Assembly (NCBI GenBank): GCA_034096865.1
Contig: JAWQFJ010017435.1
Span: forward strand, 112,501-122,500
DNA: 10,000 nt
DNA from: Theodoxus fluviatilis
Lineage: Eukaryota; Mollusca; Gastropoda; Cycloneritida; Neritidae
Direction: 5' to 3'
A program made the translations under genes and the position numbers. The notes under the pieces are model-generated. The model made no database searches. It saw only the letters and a program-made list of their open reading frames with translations, and had not been told where the DNA came from. The first letter of the stretch is position 1, and each line of letters begins with the position of its first letter. Below, piece after piece: positions 1-6,720 of the stretch.

Positions 1-2
1 TA

Positions 3-19
3 GCAACTGATAAAGCACG

Positions 20-56
<37 letters not shown>

Positions 57-233
57 ATCCGTATGTGGACAAACATCAAGAGAAAAAAAGAAAAAGAAAC
101 CCAACAGCAAGAATCAGCTGAAAAAAGACATTCTGAAGACAACAAGAGCACAATGGCAGAGGATGCCATTACTCCAACCGTTGGGTGTACAACCACTGTC
201 GTGGAGAAAGAGACAGACGCAGATCAACATTGA
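3..233 (+). other. Open frame to window edge; possible terminal coding exon
   Basis: This frame has no stop from the first bases of the window to a TGA at 231-233, so it may be the end of a coding exon that starts upstream. The (GA)n tract reads as an Arg-Glu repeat, then an ATG at 63 begins a 56-residue stretch rich in Lys, Glu and Gln. A second ATG at 153, in good start context, begins MAEDAITPTVGCTTTVVEKE. The last 25 residues come from mixed-composition DNA and look protein-like. The first 130 bases are purine-rich and poor in T, so stops are unlikely there by composition alone, which weakens the case. I recognise no domain. It could equally be chance. Confidence 0.18.
23..55. repeat. (GA)n microsatellite, about 16 units
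   Basis: An uninterrupted GA dinucleotide run. It lies inside an open frame that reads through it as alternating Arg and Glu. Confidence 0.97.
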
Positions 234-469
234 TGACCACTCAATGACTTGGTGAAATACCAAGAAACGAGACAAGAAGAATTAGATAAGGGGTTCATGT
301 ACAGCAGGATGCACGTTTCGGAACGGAGAAGAAATGAGTTCTACCCAAAACGGCACCGGAGACATCCACCCCATTTCCCAACCTGCACCCATCCTGACCC
401 CTCATCCAGAAAGATAAATGGAGAAAAGAAGGGGTTGCGGGGTGTAGTAGAGGGGTGGTGGAGGTGGGA

Positions 470-483
470 GGGGGGGGGGGGGG
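470..483. repeat. Homopolymer G tract (14 G)
   Basis: Fourteen consecutive G residues lie inside a G-rich segment (about 430-485). Several further GGG/GGGG runs stand just upstream, so the + strand could form a G-quadruplex. Length errors are likely here in any assembly. Confidence 0.9.
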
Positions 484-637
484 AGTGCGTGTCCCAAGCG
501 GAGACGACGGCCATCGATCTGGGCAGCCTCCCTCCCTCCTTCCCTCCTTCCGTCCGTGTTTGCAGGCCCTATCTCCGTCTACTCGTCTGTCTATCAGCCC
601 GCCATTACCCCTCAGTCCAGCCCTACGCGTGCTCGAA

Positions 638-847
638 ATGTTTGCACGCGCTAAGCTTGGCCGAGCCTCCTTCTCGTCGATATCCCAGCAGGCCAGGCTG
701 CTGACGTCACAGGAGACCTGTTGTGGCAGCAACAGCGTCGGGACCTGTGGCGGCCTGGGACCGCCTGCCTCTCTAGGCCGACTTGCCGCCCCCAGTAGCG
801 TTCTGGTCGAAACTCGGCAGCACAGGATCCTAGGTTGGTGTGTGATG
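638..847 (+). CDS. Possible first exon with mitochondrial presequence-like N-terminus
   Basis: The ATG at 638 has G at -3 and begins MFARAKLGRASFSSISQQ, followed by ARLLTSQE. The first 25 residues contain five Arg/Lys, many Ser and Ala, and no Asp or Glu, which is the composition of a mitochondrial targeting peptide. Arg at residue 20 would allow processing near residues 21-23. The frame stays open to a TGA at 872-874. A good splice donor, G followed by GTGAGA, lies at 848 and would end the exon after exactly 70 codons; a poorer alternative lies at 834. No downstream exon was found in the window and I do not recognise the protein. The frame continues upstream through G-rich, low-complexity DNA, so 638 was chosen because the character of the peptide changes there. 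Inference only. Confidence 0.25.
702..709. promoter_or_regulatory. Full palindromic CRE (TGACGTCA)
   Basis: An exact TGACGTCA, the CREB/ATF consensus, lies in a GC-rich stretch. It falls inside the possible first exon starting at 638, so it is either a downstream promoter element or the sign of another start site. A second exact copy is at 9794. Confidence 0.45.
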
Positions 848-874
848 GTGAGAGGCACATTTCTGGATGTATGA

Positions 875-1363
875 CTGCGTGTTTTCATATGAGGGATTTT
901 CGCTTTTGTTGTTTGGTGTCGCAGGAATCTACAAAAGTTGTATGTGCGAAAAGCACCCGCGTGAAAAGCGTGCCACGAAACATAAACTTGCAATTGTTTT
1001 CTTTGGTCTCGTATCATCTCCATGGGAAGTGAAATGTTGATTTGATTACGAGTTTACTCTAGACTCGCCTGGACTAAAGGTATACTATCCCGTGAAGCGT
1101 AGTATTCGAGGAAGGCGAAGATGAACAGAGAGAAAGTAGAGCCGGTAAAGACGTAACGTTGGGTTCACGTGAATGTACATCTCGAATCCTGATGTTCCCA
1201 TTTCGCACAAACTGTGACAAAGGCTCGTACAAGGAGTCGTTAACATCGAGCTTGAAATCGGCGAAGTGCAGAAACTGTCGGCCTGTCCTCGTCGTTGCCA
1301 AGGGTACCTGGAGGTCAGCAGCTGAGAGACTGCTGGGACCGCCCCCTGGCTCCACCGGCCTGC
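875..1363. other. No recognisable feature
   Basis: This is non-repetitive sequence of moderate GC. The only local structure I noticed is a 10-bp palindrome, TTCACGTGAA at 1164-1173, which contains an E-box (CACGTG). Open frames here are short and show no domain or splice pattern that I can support. Confidence 0.6.
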
Positions 1364-1561
1364 AGACTGGATGGAGATGCCAACAGACTGCTAGCGGATG
1401 CAGTCAGGCTGATTTATAACTTATTCTCCCATCTCTCCCGCCCCTGGGATTGAACCACGGCACAGCGCCTCGCTGCAAAGCTGGATTGAGTTGCCAACTC
1501 ACTGCTAGCGGATCCAGTCAAGCTGGATGGAGTTGCCAACTGACTGCTAGCGGATCCAGTC
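1364..1561. repeat. Three copies of a 42-bp structured repeat
   Basis: Copies lie at 1364-1405, 1478-1519 and 1520-1561. The last two are directly adjacent and differ at two positions; the first is more diverged and separated by 72 bp. Each copy carries CTGGAT near its start, GCTAGCGGAT near its end and a closing CAGTC, with an internal AGTTGCCAACT inverted repeat in copies two and three. CTGGAT and ATCCAG at the two ends can also pair. On the minus strand each copy reads TAGCAGTnnGTTGGCA, similar to a tRNA A-box and D-arm. Confidence 0.85.
1446..1507 (-). mobile_element. tRNA-like A-box/B-box pair, possible SINE head
   Basis: On the minus strand TAGCAGTGAGTTGG (1507 down to 1494) resembles an RNA polymerase III A-box, and GGTTCAATCCC (1456 down to 1446) closely matches the B-box. 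The start-to-start distance is 51 bp, within the range seen in tRNA genes and tRNA-derived SINEs. A T-arm of four to five pairs can be drawn around the B-box, but I could not draw a convincing acceptor or anticodon arm, so a functional tRNA is unlikely. The A-box half lies in a unit of the 42-bp repeat, so the SINE head may have been partly multiplied. Confidence 0.33.
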
Positions 1562-2090
1562 TGGTCACGGAGTCTGGCCAGCCTACAAACACATGTATTC
1601 ATGTGGTGTTCAGTTGGCAATGGAGATCGTTCCGAGTTTGATTGCAGTAGGCTGAACAGTAGTCGTGCAGCAGTTTCGATTGCAAGAGACGCAAGCAGGA
1701 ACAAAGTTTGCTGATGTAGGAATGAAGACTTTGCCAAGTTTGTCGTCCAGGAAATGGTAGGAGGGACAGCAACGCACACAAAACTCAATGTGGCAGTGTC
1801 CGCACGAAAATCGCCAAGATCCTCGCCATGTTTGCAGCTGGGTTACTTGGTAAAGGAAGAGGGAGCTTCGCTACGGCCACTGGGACAAGCGCAAAGTGTC
1901 AGTTCCTGCAGAACATTTTTGCAATGAAAAGCACGGGACGCAGCTCAAACCCTTCTTACGTCCCCCGTCTAATGGCCACCTTCCTCTTAAAAACAACAGT
2001 TTCATACACGTACTTGCACATGTAACCATAACTCTCCCGTACTCAGGGGATTTTGCCTTATCATTATTCCTACACTTGTTATTCTCGCTC
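1562..2090. other. No recognisable feature
   Basis: This is non-repetitive, mixed-composition DNA with short open frames on both strands and no domain or promoter pattern that I can support. Confidence 0.6.
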
Positions 2091-2274
<184 letters not shown>

Positions 2275-2328
2275 CCAAGCACCTGACCCAATCCGATTTG
2301 ACCAGGCAATCCGCCTGGCAGCAACAGG

Positions 2329-2468
2329 CCGGAAGCCTACGCTGCGCCGGAGAGGTGCGCCATGCAGAACAATGGCGGCCTACACTGTCCCGGCACGAGG
2401 CTGCTCCAGGCACTTCCGGTGATTTCAGTAGCACCCACCAGACAATGGCGCGCGACCAACATGGCGGC
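2329..2468. promoter_or_regulatory. ETS/YY1 motif cluster, TATA-less promoter candidate
   Basis: Two ETS-type sites are visible: CCGGAAG at 2329-2335 and ACTTCCGGT at 2412-2420, the second an exact reverse complement of the strong ETS consensus. Two YY1-type ATGGCGGC motifs stand in AACAATGGCGGC (2367-2378) and CAACATGGCGGC (2457-2468), and a partial ATGGCG lies near 2444. ETS and YY1 sites packed together without a TATA box are typical of housekeeping promoters in animals. The cluster begins about 57 bp after the CA microsatellite. Both ATGs inside the YY1 motifs sit in good start context. Motif calls are by eye; transcription is inferred. Confidence 0.4.
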
Positions 2469-2595
2469 TAATCAATCAGTATCAATCAGCGCGGGCGCCG
2501 GGCAGCTGGAAATCGATTGCCACGACGTTTGGCTCCGTCCTGGTGCCGCAGTGGCAGCCAGTCCCAGACCAGGCAGCAGGTGGTGGTTGGCGTGA
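2461..2595 (+). CDS. Short ORF in strong start context, possible first exon
   Basis: The ATG at 2461 lies inside a YY1 motif, as in many animal housekeeping genes, with A at -3 and G at +4. The frame encodes 44 residues starting MAANQSVSISAGAGQLEI and ends at a TGA (2593-2595). A possible splice donor (CAG followed by GTGGTG) lies near 2578 and would keep most of the frame. A second ATG at 2371, also in good context, gives only a 16-residue frame. I do not recognise the peptide and found no continuation. The case rests on the promoter-like cluster just upstream and the start context. Confidence 0.2.
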   Translation: MAANQSVSISAGAGQLEIDCHDVWLRPGAAVAASPRPGSRWWLA

Positions 2596-2789
2596 ATCAT
2601 GTCGTCACGGCACCAGCCTCTCTCTGGCTGGCTGTGCAGTGGACAAAGAGAGTGAACAAACGAACGAACAGAAAAGAAGTCTATTTGCGCAGAGCTCCAG
2701 TCTATTTGGCGGAACGTGGTAGTGTGTTTGCCCCCGCACGTTTCAGAATTGGCGGCATGTGGAATAAGTAAGATAATGAACAGGGAGTT

Positions 2790-2791
<2 letters not shown>

Positions 2792-2866
<75 letters not shown>

Positions 2867-2867
2867 G
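2792..2867. repeat. (GA)n microsatellite, one interruption
   Basis: About 37 GA units with a single GAAAG interruption near 2843. Purine-rich DNA, much less regular, follows to about 3030. Confidence 0.97.
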
Positions 2868-3230
2868 CAGTCGAACAAATAAAAGCATAGAAGACAAGTG
2901 AACAGCAGAGAAAGAAAGAAGAGAAGTGGACATAACAGATGTGAATGAAAGAGCAGGCAGAAAGGGAGACGAGAGAGAGGAGGCAAACAAAAGAGGATGG
3001 GAAAGCAAAGAAGAAAGAAGAAACGAGGCGATAAAAGCTACGAGAGGAGTTACACTGACATGAACAAGTCGGACGTAAAAACAGACGCCTGTCGAGTGTT
3101 GCTGTGCTTGGGACAGCGGCAGGTGAAAAGAACACCTTCTGAAGTCGCAGTAGGACTGTGTTCAAACAAGTCAGTCGCTTTGGAGAAAGCACGGACAAAT
3201 GAGAAACGCATCCTCTCCTTTGTGTAATAG
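2868..3230. other. Purine-rich non-repetitive stretch, no gene seen
   Basis: The + strand is A/G-rich to about 3030 and mixed afterwards. An AATAAA at 2878-2883 could serve as a polyadenylation signal on the + strand, but no supported transcript ends there. No domain-bearing open frame was found. Confidence 0.55.
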
Positions 3231-3327
3231 ATGTTAGTAGCACCTGAACGACACTGTCATGCTGGTGGCATTACTGAAAAGAAGAGTAGAAGACAAGCAA
3301 CCGACTGTTTCTTTCATGAGCAAGTCT

Positions 3328-3343
3328 GGCCCTGAAGAGGGCC
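3328..3343 (-). promoter_or_regulatory. Histone mRNA-type 3' stem-loop with downstream purine box
   Basis: On the minus strand GGCCCT, loop CTTC, AGGGCC forms a perfect 6-bp stem with a 4-base loop. It is preceded by CCCCCAAAC and followed after 12 bases by GAAAGAAA. Metazoan replication-dependent histone mRNAs end in a 6-bp stem and 4-base loop of the form GGCYCT-TTTC-AGRGCC, with AAAC-like sequence before it and a purine-rich histone downstream element of the CAAGAAAGA type about 15 bases after. Here only the first loop base (C for U) and the bases right after the stem depart from that pattern. No histone coding sequence precedes it; what precedes is the 3' untranslated region of the Penelope-like fragment. 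Confidence 0.5.
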
Positions 3344-3437
3344 GTTTGGGGGTTGTACTGCCGCCGATGCGGGTAATCACCGCTACAGGATGGAGAGGCA
3401 GCGGGTTGGCAGGGGCGTGCAGCGATGCTCTGTATTT

Positions 3438-3483
3438 CTTTACGGCAAGCTTTCGAAGCTGAGGCTTCTTCATCAGGCTAAAG
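3438..3483 (-). ncRNA. Hammerhead ribozyme-like fold, probably degenerate
   Basis: On the minus strand CTGATGA (3476-3470) is followed, after one extra A, by a perfect hairpin GAAGC-CTCA-GCTTC and then GAAA (3454-3451). The whole is closed by CTTTA (3483-3479) pairing with TAAAG (3442-3438). CUGAUGA and GAAA around a short stem II are the catalytic core strands of the hammerhead ribozyme, which Penelope-like elements are known to carry. The extra A before stem II and the lack of a clear stem III with a UH cleavage site argue that this copy is decayed or is a hammerhead-derived relic. Confidence 0.4.
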
Positions 3484-3664
3484 TAACAAGGCTGGCTGTG
3501 GAAAAGAAATATATACTGTGACAAGGGCCGGTGAAACACGTGCAGGGCGGCGAGGTAGTGAGGAGAGTTCAGTGAAGGAAGCCAAAAGGAGTGCTTTGCA
3601 CCAACATCACGGGGCGGGAGCGGCCTCAACAGGATAAGCACTAAAAAGGCGTGCGGGGACAGCT

Positions 3665-4348
3665 TCATCGATAGTGACTCAGGAGTCCCATGTCCCTATT
3701 GAGGCCATCCTCGTGGGTGTGGAATTTGGACATGAGTTTGAGCTCAGCCACTCTGCGTCGCTGTAGGTCAGTCAGTCCACCTCTTAGCACACTGACGAGC
3801 ATGTCAGAGGTGGTGTGGCTCGGGAGGTTGAAGTGCTCGGCCACAGGCAGGGGGGAACCGTTCCTGATGGTAGCGCGATGGCTGTTCATGCGCTGTCGGA
3901 GCTGTTGGCTGGTTTCTCCGACATACCATGCGTCACTGCACCCTCTGCGGCAACGGATGAGGTAGACCACGTGGCTGGAGGAGCAAGAGTACTGGCCCCT
4001 TACTCGGTGTGTCACGTGGTCCCTGACTATGGTGGTATCGGTGCAGATGATGGCACAGGTAGAACACCTGGCAGTCTTGCAGGGTTGTACGGCATCTACC
4101 GCGGAGTCAGGGAGCCGGCTGCGGACTATCCTGCTTCTCAGGTTGGGAGGTTGTCGGAAGGCCACCATGGGCGGCTCAGGGAGTACCTCCGAGAGGTACT
4201 GGTCGTGGCAGATGAGGTTTTGGAGGTGCCCGAGTTCCCGTTGTAGCTTCTCCGCGCCAGTAAAGTACTGCGTGACGAAAGGGACTCGGCTGGCCTCAGT
4301 GTCCCTTCTCCGACGGGTTAGCTGGTGGCATTGTTTAATACTTGGCAT
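3665..4348 (-). CDS. Penelope-like element C-terminus with GIY-YIG endonuclease
   Basis: This 227-residue frame is the C-terminal part of a Penelope-like reverse transcriptase polyprotein, an enzyme that cuts target DNA and copies element RNA at the nick. Residues 21-80 (PFVTQY, then LPEPPMVAFRQPPNLRSRIV) match the conserved region that follows the reverse transcriptase. Residues 88-102 hold the Cys-rich PCKTARCSTC linker. Residues 118-218 form a GIY-YIG nuclease: VVYLI (127-131), YVGETSQQLRQR (142-153), NSHR (155-158), with the expected catalytic Glu at 202 and Asn at 217. Their spacing fits the family. No frameshift or stop interrupts these 227 codons. The open frame extends eight codons upstream to 4372 with no RT motifs, so the fragment cannot retrotranspose alone. 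Endonuclease residues look intact. Assignment is confident; family within the Penelope-like group is not. Confidence 0.85.
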   Translation of the reverse strand: MPSIKQCHQLTRRRRDTEASRVPFVTQYFTGAEKLQRELGHLQNLICHDQYLSEVLPEPPMVAFRQPPNLRSRIVRSRLPDSAVDAVQPCKTARCSTCAIICTDTTIVRDHVTHRVRGQYSCSSSHVVYLIRCRRGCSDAWYVGETSQQLRQRMNSHRATIRNGSPLPVAEHFNLPSHTTSDMLVSVLRGGLTDLQRRRVAELKLMSKFHTHEDGLNRDMGLLSHYR

Positions 4349-4518
4349 TGTGAAACTATGTCTGTAGTGGACTCACATTTACTTTCTCCAAATAGCTGTG
4401 CATACATTGACGGAAAACGTTTTTTTTAATTAATTCAAACCGATGTAGATGTTAACTAAAGGTCGAATTTGGAATTTAAAAAGCACAGACATCAGAAGGA
4501 CATTAAACAAGATCCATG

Positions 4519-4803
4519 TCATACAGGATGTGTTGCGAAATGTTCGAGAGGACGGGAATGTGGCAGCGGAGGACTGTGATGCAGAGCTGCCGTCTCCTCA
4601 TCCCTCATTTCCAGCAAGTGAGTTAGCAATCGATGGAAATCACTCCTCACATTTTTAATTTTCTCCCCTTTAATCTGGCTGGTCCCAGCGCCTTTGTAAA
4701 AAACCATTAGCAGTTCATCAGGCTGTCCTGCAGCATCTCGTCCCACTCCTCTCCTCCCCGCCCTTCCCACGTCCTGCCGGCCTCCCAGGGTCCCATGACT
4801 CAC
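4519..4803 (-). CDS. Unrecognised 94-residue ORF downstream of an NRF1-like site
   Basis: The ATG at 4803 has G at -3 and +4. The first 30 residues are Gly/Arg-rich and look like translated GC-rich leader. The middle, from PDELLMVFYKGAG through RSDFHRLLTHLLEMRDEE, has a balanced, helix-forming composition and looks more protein-like. The end is Pro/His-rich. I recognise no domain. About 100 bp upstream on the same strand is a near-consensus NRF1 site, which gives some promoter context. It may be a chance frame or a decayed repeat; the evidence is weak. Confidence 0.15.
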   Translation of the reverse strand: MSHGTLGGRQDVGRAGRRGVGRDAAGQPDELLMVFYKGAGTSQIKGEKIKNVRSDFHRLLTHLLEMRDEETAALHHSPPLPHSRPLEHFATHPV

Positions 4804-4881
4804 ACCCAGCGCATGCCGGCACTACGTCTGCAGGTGAATTCAGAGTCAATCGACCTGGATCCCGCCGGGAATCCGCCACAG

Positions 4882-4912
4882 GTGGCGCCACTCTGTCTCT
4901 GACGCATGCGCA
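4882..4912 (-). promoter_or_regulatory. NRF1-like site and adjacent GC palindrome
   Basis: On the minus strand TGCGCATGCGTC (4912-4901) matches 11 of 12 positions of the NRF1 consensus YGCGCAYGCGCR. A 10-bp perfect palindrome, GTGGCGCCAC, lies at 4882-4891, and AGGTGGCGC there matches the right half of a CTCF-type site, though the left half does not. The surroundings (4860-4960) are CpG-rich. This may be a small promoter for the minus-strand frame at 4519-4803, or an isolated fragment. Confidence 0.35.
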
Positions 4913-5117
4913 GTCGCGCAGGGGATCTGTGGAGCGAGATCAGGAGGCGGCGTATGTAGTCTCGCTCCATCTCGTCCTGGCACGCGATTTCGCTGTCACT
5001 GCCGACCCTTTGCCTTGGAATCGACGTCCCTCACGCACCTTGGGCGAAATGGGCACCTGGGAGGACAAAGGGGCGTAATTGTCCTGCCTCTGTGTAGCCC
5101 GCCTGGTGCGGACAGAT

Positions 5118-5684
5118 CTGTTGCTGCCTCTGTTGCTGCGACTCTTGCTGCGACGCTTCCTGCTTCTGTTGCTTCGGCTGTTGCTGTTTCTGTTGCTTCG
5201 ACTGTTGCTGCGACACTTGCTGTTGCTTCGACTGTTGCTGCGACGCTTGCTGCGACGCTTGCTGTTTCTGTCGCTGCGACTGTTGATGCTTCTGTTGCTT
5301 CGACTGTTGCTGCGACACTTGCTGTTGCTTCGACTGTTGCTGCGATTGTTGCTGTTTCTGTCGCTGCGACTGTTGATGCTTCTGTTGCTTCGACTGTTGC
5401 TGCGACACTTGCTGTTGCTTCGACTGATGCTGCGACTCTTGCTGCTTCTGTTGCTTCGGCTGTTGCTGTTTCTGTTGCTTCGACTGTTGCTGCGACGCTT
5501 GCTGTTTCTGTCGCTGCGACTGTTGATGCTTCTGTTGCTTCGACTGTTGCTGCGACACTTGCTGTTGCTTCGACTGTTGCTGCGATTGTTGCTGTTTCTG
5601 TCGCTGCGACTGTTGATGCTCCTGTTGCTTCGACTGTTGCTGCGACTTTTGTGTCTTGCTGCCACTATTGCTGTTGCTGACACT
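5118..5684. repeat. Minisatellite of 3-bp modules with higher-order duplication
   Basis: The array is built from modules such as TGTTGCTGCGAC, TGTTGCTTCGAC and TGTTGCTGTTTC, whose lengths are multiples of three. Higher-order copies are visible. GCTGTTTCTGTCGCTGCGAC recurs at 5261, 5351, 5501 and 5591, that is at spacings of 90, 150 and 90. Segment 5247-5406 repeats at 5487-5646, a 240-bp shift, with one mismatch in 160 bp (5381 versus 5621). Segment 5161-5214 repeats exactly at 5443-5496. The array reads open in several frames (Leu-Arg-rich, Gln-Ser-rich and Arg-Ser-Asn-rich), as expected from stop-free modules. Confidence 0.92.
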
Positions 5685-5760
5685 GACTGTTACTCCGACT
5701 CACCGCCGACGCTACTACCATTGCTTCGGCAGCAATTGAGAGAGAGTGACTTTTCCCAAT

Positions 5761-6622
5761 GCAATGCAGTGTAGTGCAGTGCAGTGTAGTGCAGTGCAGT
5801 GCAGTGTAGTGTAGTGCAGTTTAGTGTAGTGCAGTTTAGTGTAGTGTAGTGTAGTGTAGTGTAGTGCAGTGCAGTGTAGTGTAGTGCAGTTTAGTGTAGT
5901 GCAGTTTAGTGCAGTTTAGTGTAGTGTAGTGTAGTGTAGTGTAGTGTAGTGTAGTGCATGCAGTGCAGTGTAGTGTAGTGCAGTGTAGTGTAGTATAATG
6001 CAGTGTAGTGTAGTGCGGAGCAGTGTAGTGCAGTGCAGTGTAGTGCAGTGCAACGTAGTGTAGTGTAGTGCAGTGCAGTGCAGTGTAGTGTAGTGCAGTG
6101 TAGTGTAGTGTAATGCAGTGCAGTGTAGCGCAGTGTAGCGTAGTGTAGTGTAGTGTAGTGTAGTGTAGTGTAGTGTAGTGTAGTGAAGTGCAGTGCAGTG
6201 CAGTGCAGTGCAGTGTAGTGTAATGTAGTGTAGTGTAGTGCAGTGCAGTGTAGTGCAGTGCAGTGTAGTGTAGTGCAGTGCAGTGCAGTGCAGTGTAATG
6301 CAGTGCAGTGCAGTGTAGTGCAGTGCAGTGCAGTGTAATGTAGTGCAGTGTAGTGTAGTGTAGTGCAGTGCAGTGCAGTGCAGTGTAGTGTAGTGCAGTG
6401 CAGTGTAGTGTAGTGCAGTGCAGTGTAATGCAGTGCAGTGCAGTGTAGTGTAGTGCAGTGTAGTGTAGTGTAGTGTAGTGTAGTGTAGTGCAGTGTAGTG
6501 CAGTGTAGTGTAGTGTAGTGTAGTGCAGTGCAGTGCAGTGTAATGTAGTGTAGTGTAGTGTAGTGTAGTGTAGTGTAGTGTAGTGGAGGGTTGCAGTGTA
6601 GTGTAGTCTAGTGCAGCGTTGC
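5761..6622. repeat. Pentanucleotide satellite (TAGTG/CAGTG)n, about 165 units
   Basis: Nearly every unit is TAGTG or CAGTG, with scattered TAATG, TAGCG, CGGAG and similar variants. Unit length is kept almost without exception; the one clear phase change is at about 5956, where GCATGCAGT replaces two full units. The array fades out in degenerate units at 6586-6622. It gives a 324-codon open frame on the minus strand made of Leu-His-Tyr-Thr-Thr-type repeats, which I treat as a by-product. Confidence 0.95.
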
Positions 6623-6720
6623 AGTTACTGCTTCCGCTTCTGATGTTAGGGAGTTGCTTTGCTAGTGGTTCCGCAGCAGTCATTGATAAACGTCTCCAGA
6701 TTTCAAACTGATTACTTGAT

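Larger units (their letters stand above)
3328..4372 (-). mobile_element. Penelope-like retroelement, 5'-truncated 3' part
   Basis: The fragment covers the C-terminal coding end (3665-4372) and its 3' untranslated region. The reverse transcriptase core that should precede the linker is absent: the frame meets a stop just upstream of 4372 and nothing RT-like is visible further upstream. Loss of the 5' part is the usual result of incomplete reverse transcription in this class. The 3' region carries a hammerhead-like fold (3438-3483) and a histone-type stem-loop (3328-3343). Neither end is fixed: I found no target-site duplication or terminal repeat, so 3328 and 4372 are working limits. The neighbouring sequence does not resemble it. 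Confidence 0.72.

Noticed and set aside
249..1023. Overlapping frames of 151 and 242 codons on opposite strands
   Set aside because: They run through the G-rich and CCTT-rich low-complexity stretch and show no domain. Only the 638-847 part has supporting start and donor signals.
1446..1520. Complete tRNA gene on the minus strand
   Set aside because: The A- and B-boxes are present, but I could not draw a sound acceptor stem or anticodon arm.
3234..3668. 144-codon frame overlapping the Penelope-like stop codon by ATGA
   Set aside because: It covers the 3' untranslated region with its structured RNA motifs, shows no domain and no conserved-looking composition. Stop-start coupling of this kind is not expected in animals.
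4940..5774. Long overlapping frames rich in Leu/Arg, Gln/Ser and Ser/Arg/Asn across the minisatellite
   Set aside because: Several frames on both strands are open at once because the 3-bp modules lack stops. No one frame has flanking protein-like sequence or splice signals.
5118..6622. CRISPR-like array
   Set aside because: The repeats are contiguous, without unique spacers, and the sequence is plainly eukaryotic in character.
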